From positions 1 through 64,000 of the forward strand of contig CAIVDV010000020.1 in the NCBI GenBank assembly GCA_903904755.1: a DNA stretch of 64,000 nucleotides, given 5' to 3'. The stretch is from an uncultured Acidobacteriaceae bacterium. Its GTDB lineage: Bacteria > Acidobacteriota > Terriglobia > Terriglobales > Acidobacteriaceae. A program made the translations under genes and the position numbers. Positions within the stretch are counted from its first letter, which is position 1, and every line of letters begins with the position of its first letter. Below are positions 16,492 through 24,626 of this stretch, in pieces. The notes under the pieces are model-generated. The model did no database searches and was not told where the DNA came from. It was given only the letters and a program-made list of their open reading frames with translations.

Positions 16492-19400
16492 TCAGCTACC
16501 GGAGGGCGGGTTGAGCGCCATGGAGGTTGGCCTGGCGGGTGGGATGGGCTCGCCGGGGATGGCATCGGCACCCTGACGGGAGCGGCGAAGCATGGTGAGG
16601 ACGAGGGATTCGAGCTGCTGCGGCTGGACGCGGGCCTTGGTGAGGAAGCGGGTGGGGCCGAGTTTGAGCTGGTTGCGCTCAGCCTCTGCGATTTCGCGGG
16701 CGGAATAGACGACCAGGGGAAGGTTGGCGAGGTCATCGTGCTGGCGGAGCCAGTCCACGACGTTGAATCCGTCGCCGTCGGGCAGGGAAAGGTCAAGGAC
16801 GATGAGCTGCGGGCGGAAGTTGGCGCAGGCATCCAGGGCCGCCTGGCGGGTGTGGACCAACTTAACTTCAATGTCGTCGCGGGAGAAGACCGCACCGATG
16901 ACGCGGGCGAGGTCAACATCATCCTCCACAACGAGGATGCGGGCTTTTTCGCCCGGCGAAGAGAGGACGCGCGTGAGTTCGTTGAGCAGGGTTGTGTCGT
17001 CGGTGGCCTGGCGCACCCATGCGTCTGCGCCGCTGGGCATGGGCAGGGAGGGGTCCTGATGGTCAACGGAGAGCAGGACGATGGGGATGTTTGCGGCGGC
17101 GGGGTCTTTGCGCAGGCGGGGCAGGATCTCCCAGCCGTTGAGGCTGTCGAGGGAGATGTCGATGAGGATGGCCTCAATGCCCGCCGGGCGACCGCCGATG
17201 GGGCCGTCCCAGAGCGCGGAGAGGGTTTCAGTGATGGTGGAGGCTTCCACCACGTCGTAGCCCTGGCGGCGGAGCTGGTTGGAGATGGTCATGCGGCTTT
17301 GCGCACCGGGGTCGGCGAGGAGCACCTTTCCCCGGCTGGAATCGAGCAGGGGCGCCGGCGCCGGCGCGGTGGCGAGGTCAGGCCGGTAGGGGAGCTGGAC
17401 GCGGAAGGTGGAGCCGCGGACGGTGTTGCGCTCAGCCCAGATGCGGCCGGCGTGCTGCTGCACGATGGTGCGGCAGATGGCGAGGCCGAGTCCGGAGCCG
17501 CCCTTTTGCCGGGAGTCGGAGGCATCGACCTGCTGGAAGCGGTCAAAGATGGTTTCGAGCTTGTCGGCAGGGATGCCGCGGCCCTGGTCGATGACCGAGA
17601 GGGTGACGCCGGAGGAGCCTTCGCGGATGGTGACGGCGACGGTTGCACCCTCAGGGGAGAACTTGACGGCGTTGGAGAGCAGGTTGGTGATGACCTGCAG
17701 GAGGCGGTCAGGGTCGGCGATGAGCTTGGTGGGGTTGGCGTCGTGGATGAGGTGAACCTTGGCGGCATCGGCAACGGGCTGCATGCCGTCGATAGCCTGG
17801 GAGACGATTTCCCCGAGAGCGATGGGGCGGAAGGTGAGGGGCTCGCGGCCGCTTTGGATGCGCTCCAGGTCAAGGATGTCGTTGATGAGGCGGACGAGGC
17901 GGTCAGAGTTTGAGAGGGCGATGCGGAGAAGGTTGGATGCCTTGTCGTTGAGGGGGCCAAGCATGCCGGCGGAAAGCAGGCCGAGCGCGCCACGGATGGA
18001 GGTAAGCGGGGTGCGCAGCTCGTGGCTGACGGTGGAGACGAACTCGTCCTTCATGCGGTCAAGCGCAAAGCGCTGGCTGATGTCGCGGAAGCTGAGAACG
18101 GAGCCGGAAAAGCGGCCCTGGTCGAGGATGGGGGTGATGGAGAACTCAGCGGGGAAGTTGCTGCCGTCCTGGCGATAGACGGTGATTTCGCCGGAGCCGG
18201 AGGCGTGCAGCTCAATGGCGCGGAGGAGTTTGCAGTCTTCGCCGCAGGGGTTGGCGGCGGGGATTTTGCCGTGGAGCAACTGGTGGAGCGAGAGCCCGGT
18301 GAGGTGGTCGGGGCGGGCGCGCAGCAGACGCGCGGCGGCGGGATTGACCAGGCTGGCGGCTCCGCTGGAGTCGGCGCCGCAGATGCCGTCGGCGATGGTA
18401 TCGAGCAGAATCTCCTGGGTGCGGTGGAGTTCTTCGAGGCGCTCCTGTTCCCGGGAACGGGCGAGCAACTGGCCGATGCTGGCGGAGACGGTTTCCAGCG
18501 TGGCGATGGTTTCGCGCTCTTCGCGCTGCTTCTGGTGGCTGTAGAACTCCAGCACGGCGAGGACGCGGTTGCCGACAGTGATGGGGATGGCCCAGCAGGT
18601 GACGAGTTCGTAGCCCAGAGCGGAGGCGACGCGCGGGGAGGGAATTTCGGTGCGGAGGTCTTCAATCCAGAGGGCGCGGCCGTGACGCCAGACCTCGGCG
18701 GGGGGATTGAGCTCAACCTCAGAGACGCGGCTGGAGAGATCGATATGGACGCCCATGCTCTCCTGGACGAGATCTTCCCCGCGCTTGCCGGGGGCGGCCC
18801 AGGCGGAATAGAACTCCAGGCGCTGCTTCTCCTCCTCCTGAATCCAGAGAATGCCGGCGTCCCAACCCTGGGAGAGGCAGATGGACTCCAGGATGCGGAG
18901 GGCGGCGACCTCAGAGGAGGTGCTTTGGCCGATAATCTGGCTGACGACGAGCTGGAGTGCGAGGCGGCGTTCGCGCTGCTTCTGCGGAGTGATGTCTCGC
19001 ATGAGGCAGCGGACGGCCATGGGGTTGCCGACCTTCTGACGGCGGCTCATGGAGAGTTCGAGGTGGAGGACGCGGCCATCCTCGGTGACGGTGCGGATCG
19101 GAGCGCGGTCGATGACTTCGCCTTCGATGGCCTGGTCAAAGAGGCTGCGGACTTCGCCCCGGGTGTCGGGACTGAAGAGCATTTCCAGGCTGTCGAGGCG
19201 GTCGAAAGCCTTTTCGTCGAGGCCGAAGCAGGATTTCCAGATGGGGTTGACGTAGACGAACTGGCCGGTTGGGCTGAGCGTGGCGATCATCTCGTTGGCG
19301 TTTTCAAAGAGATCGCGGAAGCGCTCACGGGACTCGCGAAGGGCCCGTTCCTGGCGGTGGGTGAGGGTCTGGTCGAGGGCAACGGCGAGCAGGCCGGAGG

Positions 19401-20028
19401 GCTGGCCCTCGACATCCCGGATGGCCGAGAGGTAGAGGGCGGCGGGGAAGGTGTTTCCGTCGCGACGCCGCAGGTAGAGGTCAAAGCCGCGGAGCTGGCT
19501 GGGCGGGTAGGCGAGGATGTAGCGGACACACTCGCGCAGGGGGTCAACGTTGGTGTCGTCGCCGCCGGCGGATTTGGGGTCCTGGCGGCGGAGCCAACTG
19601 GAGATGCGCTCGAGCTCGCCGGGGCCGAAGATGTTCGCGACGTGCTCTTTGCCGACGAGTTCCGAGGAGCGGATGCCGAGGAGTCTTTCCGCAGAGGGGT
19701 TGATGTAGGTGAAACAACCCTCCATGTCGGTGGCCAGCATCATGGGGCTTGATGCTTCGAGCAGACCGCGTGCCATTTCAGTGTCGGTCTGGATGGCGGG
19801 GGGATGATGGATGGGCAGTGCACGGAGCAGGACGAGTGCGATGAAGGGAATCCCGATGGCGAGGATGGCAGCGCCGGTGAGGAAATCGACGGCCGGGCCC
19901 CACAGCAAGTGGGCTACGCTGCCGGCAAGGAGGTATCCAGCGAGGCATCCAACGAGGATTCGAGTAGCTTTGGAGTTAACGCTTTTCAATCTCTGGTCGC
20001 CTGCAGTCCTGGTGGAGAAGTCCTTCAT
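16492..20028 (-). CDS. Hybrid sensor histidine kinase (PAS-PAS-GAF-PAS-HK-REC-REC)
   Basis: A 1178-residue membrane-anchored kinase. Two helices lie at about residues 22-72. PAS domains lie at about 85-215 and 230-352, a GAF domain at about 360-525, and a third PAS at about 535-655. HisKA follows with His669 in VSHELRTPLTS, then the ATPase domain (N box TNLLSNAVKF, G boxes near 815 and 843). Two receivers close the protein: 900-1020 with Asp957 and 1030-1150 with Asp1079. The first receiver has a single acidic residue in the pocket region and no lysine at the usual place, so it looks degenerate; the second looks intact. It heads the phosphorelay operon. Confidence 0.95.
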   Translation of the reverse strand: MKDFSTRTAGDQRLKSVNSKATRILVGCLAGYLLAGSVAHLLWGPAVDFLTGAAILAIGIPFIALVLLRALPIHHPPAIQTDTEMARGLLEASSPMMLATDMEGCFTYINPSAERLLGIRSSELVGKEHVANIFGPGELERISSWLRRQDPKSAGGDDTNVDPLRECVRYILAYPPSQLRGFDLYLRRRDGNTFPAALYLSAIRDVEGQPSGLLAVALDQTLTHRQERALRESRERFRDLFENANEMIATLSPTGQFVYVNPIWKSCFGLDEKAFDRLDSLEMLFSPDTRGEVRSLFDQAIEGEVIDRAPIRTVTEDGRVLHLELSMSRRQKVGNPMAVRCLMRDITPQKQRERRLALQLVVSQIIGQSTSSEVAALRILESICLSQGWDAGILWIQEEEKQRLEFYSAWAAPGKRGEDLVQESMGVHIDLSSRVSEVELNPPAEVWRHGRALWIEDLRTEIPSPRVASALGYELVTCWAIPITVGNRVLAVLEFYSHQKQREERETIATLETVSASIGQLLARSREQERLEELHRTQEILLDTIADGICGADSSGAASLVNPAAARLLRARPDHLTGLSLHQLLHGKIPAANPCGEDCKLLRAIELHASGSGEITVYRQDGSNFPAEFSITPILDQGRFSGSVLSFRDISQRFALDRMKDEFVSTVSHELRTPLTSIRGALGLLSAGMLGPLNDKASNLLRIALSNSDRLVRLINDILDLERIQSGREPLTFRPIALGEIVSQAIDGMQPVADAAKVHLIHDANPTKLIADPDRLLQVITNLLSNAVKFSPEGATVAVTIREGSSGVTLSVIDQGRGIPADKLETIFDRFQQVDASDSRQKGGSGLGLAICRTIVQQHAGRIWAERNTVRGSTFRVQLPYRPDLATAPAPAPLLDSSRGKVLLADPGAQSRMTISNQLRRQGYDVVEASTITETLSALWDGPIGGRPAGIEAILIDISLDSLNGWEILPRLRKDPAAANIPIVLLSVDHQDPSLPMPSGADAWVRQATDDTTLLNELTRVLSSPGEKARILVVEDDVDLARVIGAVFSRDDIEVKLVHTRQAALDACANFRPQLIVLDLSLPDGDGFNVVDWLRQHDDLANLPLVVYSAREIAEAERNQLKLGPTRFLTKARVQPQQLESLVLTMLRRSRQGADAIPGEPIPPARPTSMALNPPSGS

Positions 20029-20076
20029 TGGGCATCCCTTTTACTTTCAAGGGAGTGCAGAGTGTGATGTTACCGA

Positions 20077-20101
20077 TGGTGCAACTTTAGTGTTAGCACC
20101 A
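20077..20101. promoter_or_regulatory. Inverted repeat in a divergent promoter region
   Basis: TGGTGC and GCACCA are separated by 13 bases, 49 bases upstream of the hybrid kinase start and 93 bases upstream of the S1/P1 nuclease start. The spacing is suitable for a dimeric regulator. No protein can be assigned. Confidence 0.35.
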
Positions 20102-20193
20102 AGTATAGGGCGTTCTGGAAGGGTTCGTGAAGAGTTTTTTGCCGCCGGTTCCGTCCGGTAAACCTGGGAGGAAGCTGGAATATACTCCGAGCT

Positions 20194-21108
20194 ATGAGCC
20201 TGCGTGTGTTGTATCGCCCTGCCGCTTTTTTGCTTGCCTTCCTGCTGATGATTCCGATGCCCGGCTATGGGTGGGGGAATGAGGGCCACCGGATGATCAA
20301 CCGGCTGGCGCTGAGCAGCCTGCCAGCGGAGATGCCGGGATTTCTGCGAACGCCCGAGGCGCTGAATGAGGTGGAGTACCTGGGACCGGAGCCGGACCGG
20401 TGGCGGAACCATGCCGAGCCGGAGCTGGTGGCAGCGCAGGCGCCGGAGCACTTTATCGACCTGGAAGAGGCGGACGCGGTGGGGCCGCTGCCGAAGAATC
20501 GGCTGGAGTTTGAGGCGAAAGTGTTTGCGGCGGGCAAGCGGCCGGAGAAGGTGGGCCTGCAGCCCTGGCAAGCGGTGGAGGTGTGGCAGCGGCTGAAGGC
20601 AGCGATGCGCGAGTACCGGGGACTGCTGGCGGCGAAGGAGGATACGCGGCCGGTGGAGCAGGCGATTCTGTTTTATGCCGGGTGGCTGGGGCACTATGTG
20701 GGCGATGGCGCGCAGCCCCTGCACACGAGCGTGAACTACGACGGCTGGGCGCTGGCGGCGAATCCGCATGGGTATACGACGGAGCACGGGATCCACTGGC
20801 GGTTTGAGGGGACGTTTGTGGGGCCGGAGGGAGCGAAGCTGGCGGCGGCTGACGTGGCGGCGCGGATGACGCCGGTGAAGTTGGTGGATGGGGATATTTT
20901 TACAGCGTATGTGGGGTATCTGCGGCACTCGGGCGGGCTGGTGGAGCGGGTGTACGAACTGGACAAGGCGGGGGGATTCCGGAAGGCGGGGACGGCGGAG
21001 TCGCGCGGATTTGCCGAGGAGCGGCTGGCGGCGGGGGCGAGCATGCTGCGGGACATGATTTGGACGGCGTGGGTGGAAAGCGCGAAGGCGGCTCCGTCGC
21101 CGTATTGA
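20194..21108 (+). CDS. Secreted S1/P1-family zinc nuclease
   Basis: A 304-residue exported nuclease that would degrade single-stranded DNA or RNA and release nucleotides outside the cytoplasm. A hydrophobic signal peptide ends just before WGNEGHRM. The mature N-terminal Trp27 is the classical first zinc ligand of S1/P1 nucleases. Further ligand regions are HFIDLEEADAV, the long WLGHYVGDGAQPLHTSVNY segment and EHGIHWRFE. Length fits the family. It faces the hybrid kinase across a 165-base promoter region and may supply nucleosides to the salvage genes 1 kb further on, which is inference. Confidence 0.9.
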   Translation: MSLRVLYRPAAFLLAFLLMIPMPGYGWGNEGHRMINRLALSSLPAEMPGFLRTPEALNEVEYLGPEPDRWRNHAEPELVAAQAPEHFIDLEEADAVGPLPKNRLEFEAKVFAAGKRPEKVGLQPWQAVEVWQRLKAAMREYRGLLAAKEDTRPVEQAILFYAGWLGHYVGDGAQPLHTSVNYDGWALAANPHGYTTEHGIHWRFEGTFVGPEGAKLAAADVAARMTPVKLVDGDIFTAYVGYLRHSGGLVERVYELDKAGGFRKAGTAESRGFAEERLAAGASMLRDMIWTAWVESAKAAPSPY

Positions 21109-21112
21109 GGAC

Positions 21113-21595
21113 TCAGTCGCCGGAAGGTGCGGGTGCCGGGGAGAGGCGGGGCATGCGCGCGAAGATGAGACTGAGGACGAGAGCCAGGAGCAGGCAGGCG
21201 GGGCCAGCGGTGACCAGCCATGCGAGGATGGCGTGGCCGAGCATGCCGCCCATTTGGCCGGCGACCTGGATGGGAGACGAGGTCATGCGGTCCACGAGCT
21301 GTGTGCGCGAGAGCGTGGCAGCCGGAGCGCCGAAGATCCACTGCCCGAGGCGGAGAAACGGGACCAGCAGGAAAAGCTGGAAGGGCATGGCGACCCAGTT
21401 GGCGGCCTGAATGGCGGGCATATTGAGCCGCAGCGTGAGGGCGACCAGGGTGCAGATGGCGGTGGTTACGCCGAACAGGGGGACGCAGCCGATGGCGAAT
21501 CCCAGAGCAAGGGTGCAGGCGAGCTGGCGCGGAGTGAGCCCCTGCTGGAGCCACCCCTGGGCACGTGCCGTCGCGACTGTGAGCCAACGCTTCAT
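21113..21595 (-). CDS. DUF2062 domain membrane protein
   Basis: A 160-residue membrane protein with the DUF2062 pattern: LTPRQLACTLALGFAIGCVPLFG near the N-terminus, then hydrophobic helices including the NWVAMPFQLFLLVPFLRLG segment and a C-terminal helix at about 120-145. Function of the family is unknown; members occur near glycosyltransferase or lipid genes. I chose ATG 21595 over a TTG nine codons earlier. The gene converges with the nuclease, leaving only four bases between stops. A 12-base palindrome lies upstream. Confidence 0.82.
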   Translation of the reverse strand: MKRWLTVATARAQGWLQQGLTPRQLACTLALGFAIGCVPLFGVTTAICTLVALTLRLNMPAIQAANWVAMPFQLFLLVPFLRLGQWIFGAPAATLSRTQLVDRMTSSPIQVAGQMGGMLGHAILAWLVTAGPACLLLALVLSLIFARMPRLSPAPAPSGD

Positions 21596-21651
21596 ACGTA
21601 TATAGAGTATCGGCGGAAGCAAATGTTTCTGTAGATAGCAAATTAATGTTT

Positions 21652-21663
21652 GTCCATATGGAC
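21652..21663. promoter_or_regulatory. 12-base perfect palindrome upstream of the DUF2062 gene
   Basis: GTCCATATGGAC lies in a short AT-rich spacer between the udk stop and the DUF2062 gene start (57 bases away). It could be an operator. It has no flanking T-run, so it is not an obvious terminator. Confidence 0.35.
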
Positions 21664-21671
21664 CAAAAGGG

Positions 21672-22376
21672 TTAGGAATTTCTCATTTTGCGGGAAATTG
21701 GTGGGGATTGAGGCGATTCGGAGAGGTCTTCGCGGCGGCGAAGGCCGCGTTTTTTCATCGCGGTGAGGACCTGCTCGATTTTGAAGTCGAGGGCGTCGGA
21801 GCCGTCGACGACGAGATCGGCGAAGTCGATGAGTGGGCGGACGAAGGCGATGGCGCAGGGGCGGACGGTGGAGTCGTACTGTTGGCGGACGGATTGCTCA
21901 TCGCGCCCACGCTCTTCGATGTCGCGGCGGAGGCGGCGGGAGTAGCAGAGGTCATCCTGGGTATCGACGTAGATTTTGAGGTGGTAGAGGGGGCGGAGTT
22001 CGGGGAAGTAGAGGGCGAACAGGCCTTCTACAAGCAGGCAGGCGCCGGGGCCGACGATGGGGCCGACGGTTTGTGTCTGGTGGGGCAAACGGGTGTAGGA
22101 TGCGAAGTCGTAGACGGGGCGCTGGATGGCTTCTCCGCGGGCGAGGGCTGCGACGTGGGCGGCGAGGAGCGGGCTCTCGATCATGGCCGGGTCGTCGAAG
22201 TTGCGCTGGGCCCGCTCGGCCATGGGGAGGTGCGAGAGGTCGCGGTAGTAGCTGTCGAGCGAGAAGTGGACGCCACCAAGGGTGCGGGCGAGCTGGAGGG
22301 CGAGGGTGGTTTTGCCGGAGCCGGATGCGCCGGAGATGCCGAGGACGACGGGCGGGAAGGGGAGTTGGGTGCTCAT
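21672..22376 (-). CDS. udk: Uridine kinase
   Basis: A 234-residue enzyme that phosphorylates uridine and cytidine in pyrimidine salvage. The P-loop is GASGSGKT (residues 16-23), followed by LDSYYRDLSHLP, which matches the nucleoside-binding DxFYR region of the family. NFDDPAMIESPLL and the RRDIEERGRDEQSVRQQY lid segment are also typical. Its start overlaps punA by four bases, so the two are co-translated. Both belong to the nucleoside salvage set on this strand. The last 20 residues are a charged, low-complexity tail. Confidence 0.93.
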   Translation of the reverse strand: MSTQLPFPPVVLGISGASGSGKTTLALQLARTLGGVHFSLDSYYRDLSHLPMAERAQRNFDDPAMIESPLLAAHVAALARGEAIQRPVYDFASYTRLPHQTQTVGPIVGPGACLLVEGLFALYFPELRPLYHLKIYVDTQDDLCYSRRLRRDIEERGRDEQSVRQQYDSTVRPCAIAFVRPLIDFADLVVDGSDALDFKIEQVLTAMKKRGLRRREDLSESPQSPPISRKMRNS

Positions 22377-23260
22377 GGCTGCGGCTCCAGGGCCGTGAGC
22401 AGGGGAGCGAGCCGGGTGAAGAGGGCGGCGAGGCGATGCTGGACGCGGGAGCCGGCCTCGAAGACCTCCTCGTGGCTGAGGTGGGTTTGGCTGATGCCGG
22501 CGGCGAGGTTGGTGACGCAGGAGATGCCGAGAACCTGGATGCCCATATGGCGGGCGACGATGGTTTCCGGCACGGTGGACATGCCGACGAGATCAGCGCC
22601 GAGGGTGCGGAAGGCGCGGATTTCGGCGGGGGTCTCAAAGCTGGGGCCGGTGGTGGCGAGGTAGACGCCTTCGGTGAGGGAGAAGCCTTCTTCCGCAGCG
22701 GCCTGGTGGGCGAGGGTGCGGAGGCGGAGGCTGTAGGCCTCAGTCATGTCGAAAAAGCGCAGGCCGGTGTGTTCCGAGCGGCCGAAGCGAGGCTCGTTGG
22801 GGCCGATGAGGGGGTTGAAGGGGAGCGCATTGATGTGGTCGGTGATGAGGGCGAGGTCCCCGATTCGGTAGGCGGGGTTGATGCCGCCGGCGGCGTTGGT
22901 GAGGATGACGGTTTGAATGCCGAGAGCCCCAAGGACACGCATGGGGAAGGTGACCTGGGCTGGGGAGTAGCCCTCGTAGAAGTGGACGCGGCCCTGCATG
23001 ATGAGGACTGGGACCCCACCCAGGGTGCCGGCGACGAAGCGGCCGCTGTGGCCCTGGACGGTGGATTGGGGGAAGTGGGGCAGGGTGGAGTAGGGGATGG
23101 CGATGGGGGCCTGGACGGATTCGGCGACGGCGCCGAGGCCGGAGCCGAGGACGATGGCGACTTTGGGCTGAAGGGTGCCGAGGGCGGCGCGAACTGCGGC
23201 TGTGGCGAGGGCGACCTGGTCGAAGTAGGAGGATGAGGTATCGGGTGTGGTGTGGGGCAT
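22373..23260 (-). CDS. punA: Purine nucleoside phosphorylase
   Basis: A 295-residue trimeric-type PNP that cleaves inosine and guanosine with phosphate to base and ribose-1-phosphate. Family features: the phosphate loop VLGSGLGAVAES, QGHSGRFV, the PMRVLGALG segment, ILTNAAGGINP, the specificity region around TGPSFETPAEIRAFRTLGADLVGMST, and the late NLAAGIS. The start at 23260 opens with a short polar leader before FDQVALA. It heads a two-gene unit with udk and diverges from a DUF2277 gene 87 bases away. Confidence 0.94.
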   Translation of the reverse strand: MPHTTPDTSSSYFDQVALATAAVRAALGTLQPKVAIVLGSGLGAVAESVQAPIAIPYSTLPHFPQSTVQGHSGRFVAGTLGGVPVLIMQGRVHFYEGYSPAQVTFPMRVLGALGIQTVILTNAAGGINPAYRIGDLALITDHINALPFNPLIGPNEPRFGRSEHTGLRFFDMTEAYSLRLRTLAHQAAAEEGFSLTEGVYLATTGPSFETPAEIRAFRTLGADLVGMSTVPETIVARHMGIQVLGISCVTNLAAGISQTHLSHEEVFEAGSRVQHRLAALFTRLAPLLTALEPQP

Positions 23261-23347
23261 GGCTTTGGTGATTCTAATCCTGAGACGTAGAGTGGTGGAA
23301 TGGGCCTGGCGCGATGGTTGTTGGGATGGCCGGGCTGGAGGTGGGAG

Positions 23348-23623
23348 ATGTGCCGGAATATACGGGTGCTGTTCAACTTCGAGCCGCCGGTGACGGATGC
23401 GGAGATTGCGGCTGCGGCCTTGCAGTATGTGCGCAAGGTGAGCGGTGTGGTGAAGCCGTCGAAGGCGAATGAAGCGGTGTTTCAGACGGCGGTGGCAGAG
23501 GTGACGCGGGTGACGGCGGAGCTGCTGGCAGGGCTGGAGACGACAGGCGCGAAGCGGACGCGGGAAGAGGAAGCGGCGAAGGCGAAGGCGCGGAATGTGG
23601 CGCGGTTTGGGGCGAGGGACTGA
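23348..23623 (+). CDS. DUF2277 family protein
   Basis: A 91-residue protein beginning MCRNIRVLFNFEPPVTDAEI, followed by AALQYVRKVSG and KPSKANEAVF. This matches the compact DUF2277 family, whose function is not known. It is soluble and mostly helical with a basic C-terminal helix. A longer frame from 23300 exists, but ATG 23348 has GGAGGTGGGAG directly upstream and begins exactly at the conserved MCRNI, so it is the right start. A G-rich repeat tract starts right after the stop. Confidence 0.9.
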   Translation: MCRNIRVLFNFEPPVTDAEIAAAALQYVRKVSGVVKPSKANEAVFQTAVAEVTRVTAELLAGLETTGAKRTREEEAAKAKARNVARFGARD

Positions 23624-23697
23624 GGGACTGAGGGACTAAGGGACTGAGGGACCAGGGACGTAGGGACCAGGAACATAGGGACCAGGGAGTGGGGATG
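23624..23697. repeat. GGGACT/GGGACC tandem repeat tract
   Basis: About nine units of a G-rich octamer-like motif (variants of AGGGACTG, AGGGACCA and AGGGACGT) fill the 74 bases between the DUF2277 stop and the next ribosome-binding site. Positions 23646-23667 are identical to 2574-2595. It is non-coding and could form G-rich structures. Confidence 0.8.
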
Positions 23698-23711
23698 GAG
23701 GAGAGGTGACT

Positions 23712-23990
23712 ATGAGAGAGATAGTGGCTTGGATTTTTGGGCTGGGGCTGGGCGGGAATGCTCTGCTGTTTGTGCCGCAGATATTGGCGGTGTGGCGGAA
23801 GAAGACGGATGAGGGCGTGAGCCTGGTGACGTTTGGGGGCTTCAGCGTGCTGCAGGTGGTGGGGATTGTGCATGGAGTGCTGGAGCACGATGCGAGCCTG
23901 ACCTGGGGGATGGCGGCGAGTTTGCTGACCTGCGGGACGGTGACGGGGCTGACGGTGTACTACCGGCTGCGGCGGCTGCGGGCTGCCTGA
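23712..23990 (+). CDS. SemiSWEET-like PQ-loop transporter
   Basis: A 92-residue membrane protein with three hydrophobic helices (about 4-22, 38-56 and 62-82) and the PQ motif in LLFVPQILAVWRKKTDEGVSL. This layout matches bacterial SemiSWEET proteins, which dimerise to form a sugar facilitator. The substrate here is unknown. GAGGAGAGG lies upstream of ATG 23712; a GTG two codons earlier is possible. A small membrane protein gene follows 17 bases later on the same strand. Confidence 0.83.
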   Translation: MREIVAWIFGLGLGGNALLFVPQILAVWRKKTDEGVSLVTFGGFSVLQVVGIVHGVLEHDASLTWGMAASLLTCGTVTGLTVYYRLRRLRAA

Positions 23991-24007
23991 GATTTGGGGG
24001 GTTGCCG

Positions 24008-24265
24008 ATGATGCGACGTGTTCGATGGTGGGCGATGGCGGGGTTTGCTGTGGCCCTGGTGTGGGTGGGGGTGGTGTGGGCGCTGTGGCCGCGAGTGAAT
24101 GTGGGGCAGTCGTGGATTGTGGCGGTGACGGCGCCGGCGTCGGTGCTGGGACGGCGGCGGGCGATGCGCTGGGAGGAGTTTCTTTTGCTGAACGCGGGAG
24201 TGTATGCGGGGGTGGGGGTGGTGGTGGAGGGGGTTAGGGCGGTGCGGCGGAGGGTGCGAGGTTAG
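24008..24265 (+). CDS. Small membrane protein, unknown function
   Basis: An 85-residue protein with a strong N-terminal helix (VRWWAMAGFAVALVWVGVVW, about residues 5-24), a second hydrophobic stretch at about 54-70, and a basic tail. I do not recognise a family. It is probably co-transcribed with the SemiSWEET-like gene just upstream. A GGGGGG run lies 5 to 10 bases before ATG 24008; a TTG at 24002 is an alternative. Coding status is likely but not certain. Confidence 0.6.
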   Translation: MMRRVRWWAMAGFAVALVWVGVVWALWPRVNVGQSWIVAVTAPASVLGRRRAMRWEEFLLLNAGVYAGVGVVVEGVRAVRRRVRG

Positions 24266-24286
24266 GCGGAGGACGTGATGGGAGAG

Positions 24287-24607
24287 TCAGGCTGCGGTGT
24301 CAATCACTTCGAGGATGGTACCTTCGAGTTTCTGAAGGTGGGCGACGATTTCGAAGAGGTTTTTGGCCTGTGGATTCCCGGCAGGGCTGAGCATGCGCAT
24401 GAGGGCTTTTGGGGAGCGGGTGAGATCGGTTCCGAGCTGCATGAAGCCCACGGTGCCGTTGATGTATTTGCGGAGGAGTGATTTTCCGGTATCGAGGTCG
24501 CCCGAGAGCATGGCGGAGACGGCTTCCCGTAGCAGGGCTTTGCGGAAGGCGGGGCTCTGCTGGAGTTTGGCGCGGACGGTTTCGTTGAAGGATTTGGTGA
24601 GTGCCAT
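24287..24607 (-). CDS. HigA-like antitoxin / HTH regulator
   Basis: A 106-residue protein opening MALTKSFNETVRAKLQQ. It contains LLREAVSAMLSGDLDTGKSLLRKYINGT split around the conserved centre, then SPKALMRMLSPAGNPQAKNLFEIVAHLQ. This is the compact HTH family usually annotated as addiction-module antidote or HigA-like protein. Such proteins normally follow a HigB/RelE-type toxin gene. Here the gene directly upstream, 19 bases away on the same strand, is instead a restriction-type nuclease. It may regulate the nuclease by binding DNA or the protein; either is inference. Confidence 0.82.
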   Translation of the reverse strand: MALTKSFNETVRAKLQQSPAFRKALLREAVSAMLSGDLDTGKSLLRKYINGTVGFMQLGTDLTRSPKALMRMLSPAGNPQAKNLFEIVAHLQKLEGTILEVIDTAA

Positions 24608-24626
24608 TATGCCTCCTGTCTACCGG

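Noticed and set aside
18022-19752. A 576-residue plus-strand frame opposite the hybrid kinase
   Set aside because: The kinase domains on the minus strand are unmistakable; this frame has no recognisable motif.
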